Assembly: GCA_922989275.2 (NCBI GenBank)
Contig: OV277857.1
Coordinates: 47,717,083-47,781,082, forward strand
Direction of reading: 5' to 3'
Length of the DNA: 64,000 bases
Source: Gari tellinella
Lineage: Eukaryota > Mollusca > Bivalvia > Cardiida > Psammobiidae
Shown here: piece after piece, positions 12,901-26,700 of the stretch
Layout of the letters: each line of letters opens with the position of its first letter
How positions within the stretch are numbered: position 1 is the stretch's first letter
Made by a program: the position numbers and the translations under genes
The notes under the pieces: generated by a model
What the model was told of the DNA's origin: nothing
Database searches by the model: none
The model's input: the letters and a program-made list of their open reading frames with translations, nothing else

Positions 12901-15900
12901 CCAGGTCTAATGCAGTAGTTTTTCATCATTCAGATTCACATTTAACTTGATGCAGAATGTTCAGTTATTTATGTGTTTTTACTGTAATAAATCATATGCC
13001 GTAAGTGTTTACATTTATTATATGCTGAACGTGAATTATAACAGAAACAGTTCTATTCATATGCATGAACGTGTATTCTGTCATGCGACTGTACATATTT
13101 GACGTAAAACCCCTCATTATTTGACGCAATTTGACGTTACGTCGTTGTGCCACCTTAGCTTGCGCGGCGTCTAAACCTTTTAACTTACGATATTCATATT
13201 TATCAGCATATCTTTATTCAAAATACAATCAACACGAAACCCTTAAAAAACCAAATAGTTGATAGTTGTAACCATTGTACAGATTGGCCATTGTACATTA
13301 TGCATTCAGCAAATAGGGCAATTCTGGTCGAAGGGAAGAATTGAACGCTTTAAATTTCTTATTTAAACAGTATTTCCACTTCTATAGTGTCAAATTTCGA
13401 ATATGTATTGTTTCTAAACTTGATTTCAATCAATGTACATATTACCCGTTGGATATCATTCATAACCCAAATCTGGCAAATTCTGATCGTAGGAAAGAGT
13501 TAAACGCTTTCAAAAGATTGTTTTAAGCAGTATTTCTACTTCAAGAAAGTCACATTTACCACAAGATGTATTTATCAATATTCAACTACACTTATCAAGA
13601 TAATTACCAAAAACGTTCAGATGGTCGTAGGGAGATGTTGAAAGCTTTAGAAATCTCAACATAAGTAGTATTTCTACTGCTAGAGGATCAAACCTACTAA
13701 TACGTATGGTTTTTCTTACAACACTACATGTACACTAATCGACACAAATACATCATTAAAAAGCTGCCCATAAAGAATGGTTGAACGCTTTAGAAATCTT
13801 TTTTAATCAGTAATTCCTCTTCTAGAGTGTCAAATTTATCAACAGATGTTGGTTTGTATCACACTCCATTAATAAACACCCATATCTCAAAAACAAAAAT
13901 TATTAATGAGTTTTACCATTGCACTGATTGCATTTCGCTTTCAAGTTGCCCTTTATAAAAATATTGCCTTCCGTTTATTCTAGACACTGAAATTGGAAAC
14001 TGAATATGCGAAGGGTGAAATGTTGGTCCAATGTGAAGGGTCTGAGCCGGTAATGCGGCTGTCTACAGTCATATGTTAACAAGGTTCAATAGTATGCCCA
14101 AGGTTGCTCAATAATTAAAGGAGTAAATGTACAGTCGGCTATACGTTTATTCTGGGTGAAAATAGAATATATCTTGGTTCTTCACTTATTTAATATTCGG
14201 TTGCTATACACAGGTTTTACAGTGGTAATATGTTTCAGGTGGCAAGCAGAGTACTCGGTATACCAACATCAAAGATCCTTATACCTGAGACTGGTACTAA
14301 CACGGTACCAAACACAAGTCCTACTGCTGCTAGTGGCAGCTCTGATATCAACGGCATGGCAGTTATGGTAAGATTAGAAATGAGAGAGTGTTCACATGGT
14401 AATGATTATCATTTTACTTTAGTACTGATATGAATATAGAATTAAATATATGTCATAACTGATAAATATCGAGATCACGCTTAATATGGATTTTGTCAGT
14501 ATTAATCTTTATCCAGCAGAATGTCATGTTGTAACATCTGGCCACTATGAACATCTATCATATAAACATTACATTGGATTACGAAATAATAATTGTTCTA
14601 AGGAAAGAAGTGCAGACTAAAAAGGGTCCGACAGACTCTATTGAAAACAGGTTTAAAAAGTGTCAAATACATGCATATTCTTAAAGCACGAAATGAGTTA
14701 AAAATCATAAAGCAGGATGCTTTACTTCAATATTGCTTTATTTAAACATCTATCATAAAATGGAGTAGTCGAAGTAGAATTCATACTTTTTTCATATAAG
14801 TAAATGGTTTGAAAAATCTCTTTGATGATAAAGAAAAGAAATATTTCATTGTTCTCCTTTCCGAGAAACCAATGGTTATTGGGGGGGGGGGGGGGAGAGG
14901 GAGGTCAATACATGTTGTTAGTAGTTGTCTGAAACCTTTTGTTTGTCCGTGTGCGTGTTCCATTTGGTTAAAAGCTTTTGTTATTAATATTTATTTGGAA
15001 TAGCTCCACCATTCACCGATAGGGAACACACATTGAGTCAGCAATATTATATTCAGCCATAAAGAAAGTACCACTTTTGTATTGTAAATTGTATTGAAAA
15101 AAGGTCTATAACTTTTTTTTTTCTGAAAACAGCATTATTGCTTAAGAAGAGAATTGAAAGCGCTTATATTCAGCAGCTATTTCTTAAAGAAAAGAAAATC
15201 ACAGTAGACTTTCATTCATCACAATATTCACGGCGTTATTAAGACTAGAAATTCTTATTATATCAAAATACCTCCCTTTCATTTGAAAAAATATTAATCT
15301 TTGAGTGTTTCATTTTCGTAACATGTGTCGTTTAATCTGAATGTTTTACTGGAATACATTGATGAAAGTTTGTGCCTTTCAAGTTTCAAACAAACCTGTA
15401 GTTGATAAGATACTTGAAAAGATATGGAGATTTAGAATTTATTTAATGTAAAGTAAATGTAAAAATGTGGATACTCTCTTATTTGGCTGAATATTAATAC
15501 ATCTTATTTCTTGTTTACAGTATGCTTGTGAGAAGATTATGCAGCGATTGGAGCCAATCAGGACGGCACAACCAGGTGCGTCATGGGAGGAGTGGATTAT
15601 AACCGCCTACTTTCAGAGAATAAGCCTATCAGCAAGCGGCTTCTACAAGTAGGTGTAGCAGATGTCTATCAGCAGTCCAAATGATGGTGGATGTATGCCT
15701 TTATCTTCTGCAAAAGCACGAAATCTTTGCAAGCAGTTTATCTAATTACCCTAAAGTGTGTTTCTAGCATTAAAGCATGTTGAAAGTAAAGCAGAATGCA
15801 CATAACGGCGCATTCAACTTCACTTTCAACCCCTTTTTTAAAAATTAATACTTACATGTACTACAAGAGAAAAAACAAATTATGTTGCATATTCACGACT

Positions 15901-17682
15901 AAATAAAGTCAATCTTTTTAATGGAGTAATAAATTGAAGACTTAAAAAGATGAATACAGTATATTGAGTAGTTTGTTCATTATAGGAATAAACAACATAT
16001 TTTTGACGTCCATGACGGTATGACTACATTAGCTTCGCAGGGGGTAAATTCCGTAAACGCCCGAAGGGCGTTTTCGATAAATTTACCCCCCGAAGCTAAT
16101 GTAGTCATACCGTCATGAGCGGCAAAGAGATGTTGTTTATTCCTTATATTTATATTAATATTTTCTGTCTTGTCAATTTAATGTGTTTATTGGCCAGATT
16201 TGTTTTTCTGTATAAGAATTTATCATATACCGGTCAAAGAGGTTTGATAGATGTAATGTCGATGTAATAGCCATTCCAGTTTCTAAATATGGTGAGAAAG
16301 TAGTCCCAACTACATGTACTGTAACTGTATTAAAAATTCAGGATTTTTTCCAGTAAACTTTCTCTCTGTGAATGGAAATGACTTACAAGGCAAACAAATA
16401 ACAGTGCAACTTGAATATCTATTGCCAAAGCACATTCTAAAATTACAGGTCGCGGTTGTTTTCTTAACCCATTTACACACATAGCAACGCGATGGCAACG
16501 ACCTATGGGTCTGTATCACTCCGCTAGTGTCATATTACCGTCGACCAATGGGAGCTTAGTGTTAAGTGCCCGATGTAGTCTATTTGAAGAAGTCCACGGA
16601 TAGCACGGGGGAAATCCGAACTGGTTAAATCCAGATTCGAAGTGAAGGTTCATCGGCAGATGACTGCATATTTTTTAATAGGATTACATAAGGTCTTTAC
16701 AGGTTGAATGTAAATATTCTCATATGTCTACATTTTCAAATAAAATGATAAATGATCATTTTATACTGGATTTTTAGGGATGTCGCCCAAAAAGTATGAC
16801 AAAAAGTGCAGTCTCCAATCAGAGGACTCCTACAGGACTCCTCTTGTCTGGTTCAATACTGTATGCAAAACGCTCATACACCAGGTTTCAGCACTACCTG
16901 GGTTAACAGGTTCATATTGTTATAAGTACCTCATACGTTCATGTAAATATTCTATTTCAGGCTACTAGGACAGGATTATGACTTCAAAGCCAACAAGGGG
17001 GCTCGGTATGTTTACTATAGTTACGGTGCAGCATGTTCAGAAGTTGAGATTGACTGTCTGACTGGGGATCACCAGGTAAGCTTTCTCCTAATCCAGTAAA
17101 ACATAAACTGTACTGTGCTTGAAACCAATACCTGTATGTACATTATTTGCAAACATTGTAGATCCAGATCAGGGGACTATTGAACGGGCTCATTGAACAG
17201 TGTCTGCACAAACTGTTGTTCTGTTTAATTGTTGAGAAATAAACCCCCTGTAAGTCAATGCAAACTGGTTATTTTCAGAAAAAGGAATATTAAGCAAGTA
17301 GGGGGTAAACATTTCAAAATAGTGTCTTTTCGTGAAGTTGGTCTCTGCAATATTGAATTTACTTCGAAGTGTTCATATGGGGTAGCATTTCAGCTGGTTT
17401 GCAGAATGTTGGTGGTTCTTCCTCCATCTGTAAGTATCTGATACTTTTAATGGAACATTCCAGTTTCAAATCGAATCTAGTCCAGTTTTGACTATTTATG
17501 ATTGTTTTAATAATAATTTGGAAACTTCACAAAAGGTGCAGGCACTGATTAGACGACTATTTGAGAATAAATACGAAAGACTCAAGCAGAAAACGCAACA
17601 CAAACAATACACCCACCTCTCAAGCAGAACACACACACAGCCATACCATAACAAACACACACACACATACACACACACACAT

Positions 17683-17720
<38 letters not shown>

Positions 17721-20700
17721 ACACACACACACCCGCAATACCATTCCTTCATCTGCACATTAAATAGAAAACAACACGCAAGACAAATATAAAGCAAAGT
17801 GAATATAGGAATCCGCCTGATCTGGGTTTTCACTTTTTGAATATGACAAGTGTACTTTATACAGACACACTGTTTTGAAATGTCGAGTATACTCGCCACT
17901 AAGGTTAACAAGTTAAAAAACCAGGTAAAATAACAAGAAACCAAACCAAAGTGCATATTCGTCAAAGTGCTACTATCTCGTCTAGATAAACGGGCCATAA
18001 GGAAACTGACTTTTTAGAAACTGTTTCTACATCATGATATTTGACTGTATTTAAGCAAGCTAAAAGCAAAACATAAAGTTCCCTTAGGAGGTCTTTTTAC
18101 TTGCTAAACCGTACACTGAAAAAGCTATGTAGAAAAGAGCATCTGCTTAAAGCTGGACGAAAATAGTGCTTCCACTTGAAAGTCACCATTTTCCTTACTA
18201 TTTTACTGTACAGTGTCCTCGTTCAATCATGATAAGTAGTACGAATATTTCATTAAGTATCACTTAAGTACTTTTAGAATTGTTACATTGTTGATATAAG
18301 ATCATTTTGACTTGATTTTTACAAACTAAGATGCAATTTGTTCACACCTACAAATTTATATGCTGTGTTCGTTTTGTCATTTAGGTTCTTAGAACAGATA
18401 TTGTAATGGACGTTGGTAAAAGCTTGAACCCAGCCATAGATATTGGACAAATTGAGGGCGGATTTATACAGGTAAAACTACGTTATAACTATTTTGAAAC
18501 ATTTTAGAAATAGTGTAGGAAATGTATATTTGTGTCAGCTGTTAATGGTGCTTATATGCCACAACATATTAGTGTAGTTTCCCAATTATATTTTTTGTAT
18601 ATTCAATACTTTATGTGTCCTCGAATTAATTTAATATATCTCAGCTGAAGTCTCTTCTCCAGACTATATAAACATGTACAACCCCATTCTACTCGCCTAA
18701 TTCAATCATATCAATTCTCCTTTCAAAAAGACTTTCAAGACATTATAAAACTATTCACTTTACGCCTTTGTCCTAATATATAATTGCTTTAAGCAGACTC
18801 AACGTAAAGCAAAAGCTACCTTAGGATAATCCTCTCCTTAATTCTCCTTCATCCTAAAGGTAAATGGACAGCTTGGGGACAGTCGGTCTTATATCTTATA
18901 TTTTGTTTTAAAAATAGCATATATCTCACTGCCGTAGGGATGCATGCAAGTGCACTGGTACAAAAGTTATGAACTTATTATTGTATGCGTTTCCTGTATC
19001 TCTACCGGTCTTTATCTGTATGGGATTATGAAACTGTATATGGATCTATGGACTCTTGATTTTTATGAATTATTTTTACTGTATGTATTGTCTCTACCGG
19101 TCTATAACGTCTATAGTAATAAAGATATAAATAATAAATAATAAACAAACATTTTATGTGTGTAGACTACATGCCTCTATACCGGTCAGATATTCATTAA
19201 TATAAGAGCATGGTGTACAACCGATTCTACACTGTGTCACTTTGACCACACGAATTACTAACTAAAACACATTAAATCGAAATCAAATGTTTTGCAGTCG
19301 ATCGCTATATTATCTATCTATTAAAAATACATTTTTTCGACGGTTGGTTATGGTTTTATAACAAACTAGTTTCAGATAAATCTGTCCAGCTTGAAACGCC
19401 ACTTTTTTAACCACCCCCTTACTTCCGGTTCACATCGGCTCAAGTTAGATGCGTTTGTAAGCGCGAATTTCATTTGCTGAAACAATCACGCGAGAATCTT
19501 CCCGTACGTCATTCGCACGATCATGTTCCCGTTCTTCTGTCAAACTGAATAGTCTATTGTTAACAGTTTCACAGTGTGCATAATTGTGATGAACTTATGT
19601 AACAACGCTTCGTTTAACAGGTTGAATAGGGAACAATGTTGATATAGTTTCTGATGTTTAATAGTGTCCTGGACTTCCAGATAAGCAATATGAGGTTTTC
19701 CACAATACATAATAACAAACAGTTCTCTATACTAAATATACATTCATTAACATTTTTATTTTTCGGTGAGGAAATCCTCAAACTTTGTCAGAAATCCGAC
19801 TATTTACTTCAAAAGCAAAAAACTAAGACTGTTTTTCTATAATGCTTAATCAGTGACGCAGATAACATGCGTCACGTGGTCATGGCAGTTTGCATATCAA
19901 TTTGCCCGAAGCCCGCTGACCATGCAGGTGACAACTATTATAAGGCTATTAAGTTAAGGCATGATTAGCTGGCAACTTCAAAGTTAACATGTATAGACAG
20001 TTTAATTGCATGCAAAGATGTTATCAATGTTTTAACAGCAATTTCGCATCTTGATAAAGCAATAACACGTGTACGCCAACATGTAGATAACTTAATTACA
20101 TCATACATGTAATATTCTATCAACGGACTAGAACAAGAACTGAATTAATTGGGGAAATACTGTATATTATGCAAACTATGATGATTATCGGTGCTACACT
20201 TACATTAATGCAATACTTTAATCACTGCAAAATAACAATTTCAACAAAAAAACATGAGAACGATTTCTATTTACTTACATGTATCTTCCCGGAGTATACC
20301 TTTTTTTCAATCAGCCAATCAAATCAATCGTCGCAAACTTTACTTTCATTTCGTCTAAACCGGAAGCTGTTTGGTGGAGACAAACACTTGTTTGCAAATT
20401 ACCAATTTCAATCTTGATTTTTTAATTATAGGATCAAATCAACTATCAACATATATAATATATATATTATCTATATAATTCTATTAATTTCTTTTAAATC
20501 CCATATAATTGACAGCACAGACCAGTAGAGGAACACATATAAAAAATACATTTTGTAACTCCATAACTCTGGTGCCAGTGTGAAAGTGTAATTATTGGCT
20601 CTTGTCGGTTATTTAATTAGGGAATATTTCTTTATTTCCTTAATAAGAGAACCTTTGAAAATCTAAGCAATGCTGTAAACAATGCTGAATATTCTTTTGA

Positions 20701-23700
20701 TGTAACTAAAGTTAGACTTAATGATATGGAAACTCAACAAACTTTTGTTTACACGAAATACATATAAAAACCAAACAAACACGCTTTTTAACAATGACGT
20801 ACACTCTGATTGCAATTAGTGAACCCCTTATGGCAATTGCTGACCTTACTATTAGAATAACACTAATCCTATAAGTGACGGTAGATCTACGGAATTTGTT
20901 ATCAACCCCTACTCTCCAAAGCGAACGACCACCCATCCCCAAAGCAAGAGGCTTATAGTTTGCGTCACCGGAAATGTGTGATAGCAAGGGCATGGTATGC
21001 TTTCTGTGTCAAAGGTCAGAAAGCTTCTTCTTCTTTACTTTCGGATCAGTCAAAGTAAGTTTTGTGCATGGAAATGCTATTTTATCAAAACAAATACCGA
21101 CATACACAAGTATCCAAGTTACACGAGTACATGTATTCAACTTGATATCAGCGGTTAATAAAACATACGGATATCGAGCTTTAGTTGAGTAAGTTTATTT
21201 TATTATCACAAAGCGTCTTCACCTCTACTGTAAATATATACCAAAGGGCAATTAATGACGGCACCCATAGTGGCATCCATGAAATCTCGTCATCCTATAA
21301 ATGATTGATCTAAAAGCTGCTATAAAACAGTATCATATAGGGCATAGACAAAATTAACCTTTTTATGGGATGAATTGGTGTACGGCTTCCGGTTTTGACT
21401 AGATAGAAGTTAAACTTTAGAATTCTAAATTCTGGAGAAATTAATTTCATTGTCAAATATAAAAAAAACACCTTAAGTAGGTGCTTCCTAGGTGCATAGA
21501 TCAGCACCACTTGTTACTGAAAATGGTAAATGAATTGAAAGTGATTAACAGTCTTCAATTGTGTTTTTTTGCCGACAACCGCAGGGCAGTTTAAGTAGGT
21601 GCCTTTGGTGCGTAGATGAGTCCTATTTGTAACTAGAAATGGTAAATAAACTAAATTGATGAGCACTTTACAGTTTTCAATGTTACATTACACCGAAACC
21701 GCAATGCCGCAATAATCGTCCAAAATTTATAACAGAAGTTACAAGTCGCTCAGAATAAGGTCATCAGGTTTGTTTTAAGCTTACCGTCATATTCACATGT
21801 TGAAAAGGACATTTCTGCAAGCTCAAGTGGTTACCAGTAGAAAGTAGAATAAACCAGATTATCCTTTCTCATATGTTCAGAATACATTCCAAACAATCCC
21901 CTTTATATATGCATGACATGTTTACACCTGTTAGTTTTATCCATAGTTATACAACAAGATTTAAATCGTTTGCAGATCCTTCTTCAGATAATACACTACA
22001 CTCAATGACTAATTTTCTTTTCCATCCCGAAGGTAAAAGGTTTTGGCAAAAAGACATTGTCATACTCTGGATGCTGTTTCTGGAATACTCTGCCACAGTC
22101 AATAAGGAATATGAACACTATTTCAGCTTTTAAGACCAGTGTTAAGGATCATCTTTTTAAAAGTTTTTAAATATTACCATTTATTTAACTTTCAATTACA
22201 TGACTGTTTCACAAGTGTTTTACCGCCCGGTGTTTTAATTAACTCTTCTCTTTTGATCCTTTTCCTTAACTTTTTTTTATAACTTAATATCCATTCAGTT
22301 TAATTGATGATATTTATAGCCTTAAATCTATGTCACACAATAATGTATCATAAGGACCACAATGGAAATAAGAGTATACTTTTACTCTTTTTTGTGCTAT
22401 CCTTATCGTATAATGGTGTTTGACATGGTATGTTGATTTATCATGCTAACTATTGTGCTATGTTGTAATCAATGTGGCCTACCTACCTACCTACCTACCT
22501 ACCCACTGCCTGCCTGCCTTCCTGCCTTCCTGCATGCATGCATACCTGCATGCCTGCCTGCCTGCCTGCCTACCGATCGATCGATCGATTGATCGATCGA
22601 CTGTAACTTCAGTTCAAACCCGCATCATACCTGGAAACTACCTTTTGAATTCGATGCAACCGACTCTTGACTTCAAACTGCAACAAGAAGGAAAAAACGA
22701 AAACAAGCAAGCTAATTACTAACTATATGTACAGCAAATGAAAATATCATTGTAATAGCTAGAGGAGACCAGGTGGATGTTTTCCAAGGATGATACAAGT
22801 TTTTTGTGACTTTTAAACCAACGGCCTCATTTTAATTAAGCATTGTTTTTCAATGGAAGGCAACTTTAATGTCCTGCTCGAATAGCTATAACAATGATAT
22901 CGATATCTTTAAGCTGAGGGAAAAAAAACTCTAGCCCATAGGACAACTAGAATTTGATGTGTTAATACACATTCCATTATCATATAGGTAATTAACAAAA
23001 TACCAGAATACCAAAAATACCTTTAACTTTTATTTGTTGGCGGAACATTTGCCTTGCTGTCGGTTTTTACTTGATAGAACTTCAATAATTGAATTTCTAA
23101 CTGAAGTTGGTGCTATAACAATGATATCAATATATTTCATCTAACAGAAAATTAATAAAAACTCTAGTCCATAGGATAAATAGAATTTGATATTTTGTTA
23201 CATCAAATTCCTTTTTTTCTTTTCTTTTTTTTAAGGTCGCATTGTGGTTTTATGAAACCTGAATACAACGGTTGTTTGGGATCCCATTTGAATTACACGG
23301 GAAGTGATTCTGTCACAAAAACCGGCATTATCTAAGAAATTCACTTTTTAATTTTTAAAAAAAAATTTTTTTCGTGTTACTCGATTTAAAGAGCATCCCT
23401 TGTGAATGGAAAGAAGGACAACGCTCCAGATAAGGGGAGTATTTCGAAAAGTAAAATCTTCATTTCTGCTTTTAAACCCAATGGTGTCATACTCATTAGA
23501 ATTGGCTTGAAGAGAGGATTTAATCAGTAGTAACACCATAGCATTTGGTGCTGAAATGAGTGAGAAAATGTTGGATTTGTTCAGAGTACTCCCGCTTATC
23601 TGGAATGCTAAAATTAAGTGGTTAACCCTTATTCTAATGCTCAGACGTCTGCTTTGACATTGTCGTCTGCAAAATTTGTTCATTTTAGATTTATGCATTG

Positions 23701-26700
23701 TTTTAATTAAACAAACCTTAAGACGAGTGTCAAACAGTTTGGATCCAGATGAGACGTCGTTTTAACGCTGTCTGTTCTAGATTCAAACAGTTTGTAAACT
23801 CGGTAAAGTTGCGACCAGTAGGCACAGGGTTAAACTATGAGATCCAGTCACAACGTGTAAATAATATTCACGGTGGGTGACCGTGTAAAAAATACGGAGG
23901 ATCTTTACCAAGCTTGCTGAAAATGACTGTTTCAAACACTTCTTTTTGGACCTTCACCAAACTTGCTATAAATGTTTATTAGTATAGAATCTAGGTCAGG
24001 TTCAATAACTAGAAAAATCGCATTAGGCATGTCTGAGTAATTGCCCTTGACTAATTAAAAATGACTGTTACAGCATTTTTTGCTTTCTAAGACAAACACT
24101 TTTTATAGGATCTTCACCAAACTGACAATGTGTATTGGTATTTAATCTAGGTCAAGAAAAAAATCGAATACAGTTGAATGAAAATCCTTCAAGAGGTAAA
24201 GGAGAAATGGGGTGGTCATTATTACTTAGCTTATTACCAACACGGCTAAGATGAAGCACATTCAACCACTGACCAAATATTTGGCTAAAACAGAATAAAA
24301 ACTGGTCCTTTTACAAGGTGGACAGGGCTAAAATAAGGATAAAATAGCAAACTTTAAAAAATTGAAAAACCATAACTCCAACATGACTTCGGCGATTTGG
24401 GTATTAATAGAACTGGACCAAAATTTTGTACAAATACTATTTTCAGCAAATTTGGTAAAGATCCAATTATAACTGTTTGAGTCAGAAAGCTGAAAAGCCT
24501 GAAGTAGTCAACTTTTTATCATTCAAGGGCAATAACTCCAACATGGGTTGTGCGAGTTTGGTAGTTAACATGATTGACCTAGATTTTATATTAATAAACA
24601 GTTTCAAAAAGTTTTGTGAATATCGGATAAAAACTGTATGTGTTAGAGAGCAAAACATGCTGAAAGATTCATTTTAGTATTTAAATGGCATAAACTCTGA
24701 CATAGATTTTTCAATTTAGCAGTATTCAAACTAAACCTTGATTTTATATAAATAAACATGTTAGCAAGTTTGGTGAAAATCACAAAAAACTTATTTGTGT
24801 TAGAGAGCAAAAAAAGGTGAAACAGTCATTTTTGATACATAAAGGTCAATAACTCAGACATGCCTTATGTGATTTTAGTCATAATCAAACTGAACCTAGA
24901 TTTTAAATAAATAAAAAATTTCAGCAAGTTTTGTTAAGATCCGATAAAAACTGTTTGTGTAAGAGAGCAAAAAATGCTAAACATTATTTTTTAATTACTA
25001 AACGGCAAAAAACTCAGACATGCCTTATGCGATATAAGTATTATTCGAATTGGACATATATTTATATTAATAAACATGTTCAGCAAGTTTGGTGAATATC
25101 CGATAAAAATTGTATGTGTTAGAGTGCAAACAAACTGAAACAGTCATTTTTTAATAATTAAAGGGCAATAACTCAGATATACATTATGCGATATATGTAG
25201 TATTCATACATAACCTTGATTTCATATTTATAAACAATTTCAGCAAGTTTGGTGAAGATCAAATAAAAAGTGTTTGTGTTATCTAGAGAGCAAAAATGCT
25301 GAAACAGTCATTTTTTATAACTAAACGGCAATTACTCCGACATGCCTCATTGATTTTAGTAGTAATCAAACTAAACCTAGATTTTATACTAATGAACATA
25401 TTCAGCAAATTTGGTGAAGACCCAATATAAGTTTTTGTGTAAGAGAGCAAATCATGCTGAAAAACTCATTTTTAATACTTAAATGGCAAAACATCATACA
25501 CATTTTAGTAGTTATAAAACTGGACAAAGATCTTATGTTAATAAACATTTGATGCAAGTTTGGAGAAGATCCGATAAAAACTCTTTGTGTCAGAGAGCAG
25601 AAAAGGCTGAAACAGTCATTTTTATTAATTAAAGGACAAATACTCTGACATGCCTTTTGCGACTTTAGCAGTAACCAAACGAAATTTAGATTTAATATTC
25701 ATGACATTTTTCAGCACGTTTGATGAAGATCAAATAAAATATTTTAGAGATGAAAAAACCTCAGACATGCCTTATGCGATTTTATCAGTAATCAAATTGG
25801 ACCTAGAGTCTATATTAATTAACATTTTCAGCATGTTTAGTGAAGATCCGATAAAAACTGTGTTAGAGAGAGGACAAGAATGAAAAAAGCCAGTATTTAT
25901 AGTTCAAGGGTAATGACTCTGACAAGCCTAATACAATTTGAGTACTTATCGAAATTGGCCTACATTTTATACCAATACACTTTTTCAGCAAGTTTTTGGA
26001 AGATCAGATAAAAATATTCGAGTTAGAGAGCGTACAAAAAAAAGTGTGAAAGTCTGACTGACTGACGGAGGAACGGGCGGAGGGACGGACGGAGAGACGA
26101 AAGGGGCGTTTACTGTAGGGGCACACGATGGGCCCTAAAATGCGCATATAATTATACTTACCTCGTTGCTTTCGTTCTACAACCGTTGTGTCGAAATGTG
26201 GACACGTCCGCACACTGAAGTTGATACCGACCTATCACGTGACACTAAGCCGGGCAGTATTGTTTATGTCAGACGTTCTATTTTCGGTTTGTTATGGTTT
26301 TAAATCGCTCTTTTTGGTGATTAAGATCCGTCTTTAACATTTCATAGATCAGTTCGGCCCATAAGAATGTCCAAACATTATTATTCACCGTTATTGTATT
26401 TCAGACATCAAAAAAGGTCTGAAAATGCAATGGGACTTTAAATATTCAAGGTAATTTTTGCATTTTGAATACGTGTCAAAACAAGTTGTAATCAATTATA
26501 TATTATCTTTAAAAACCACCATCTGTATTTCACACTCTCAAATGTTGGTTTTTCTTGTCAATCTAACAACACAGAATGCAGTTATTCCAGCTGATGGTTG
26601 ACAGCAGACTAAGGGCATATTTAAGGACTTGTGTTTCTTGTCCATTTCAGGGATATGGTATGATGATGCTTGAGGAGCCTAAGATATCTCCATCAGGGTA

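Larger units (their letters stand above)
23231..26441 (+). mobile_element. TTAA-flanked repeat, copy 1 (3.2 kb)
   Basis: Homologous along its length to 48962-51450. The left end reads TTAAGGTCGCATT and the right end AATGGGACTTTAA, a weak terminal inverted repeat immediately inside TTAA. Shared blocks in order: 'ACGGTTGTTTGGGATCCCATT', the reverse of a TTTAAA target site (23471-23476), 'AACACCATAGCATT', a nested hairpin MITE, a tandem array of ~160-bp units, a GGACGGACGGAGAG-type run, and a right-hand unique block 26235-26441. No transposase was seen; it is probably non-autonomous, or a segmental duplicate. Confidence 0.7.

Noticed and set aside
17496..17998. Long Cys/Val-rich and His/Thr-rich open frames
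   Set aside because: They are translations of the CA microsatellite and its flank.
24477..25883. Repeated short frames reading [10 protein letters not shown] or similar
   Set aside because: They recur with the ~160-bp tandem unit and have no start or splice context.
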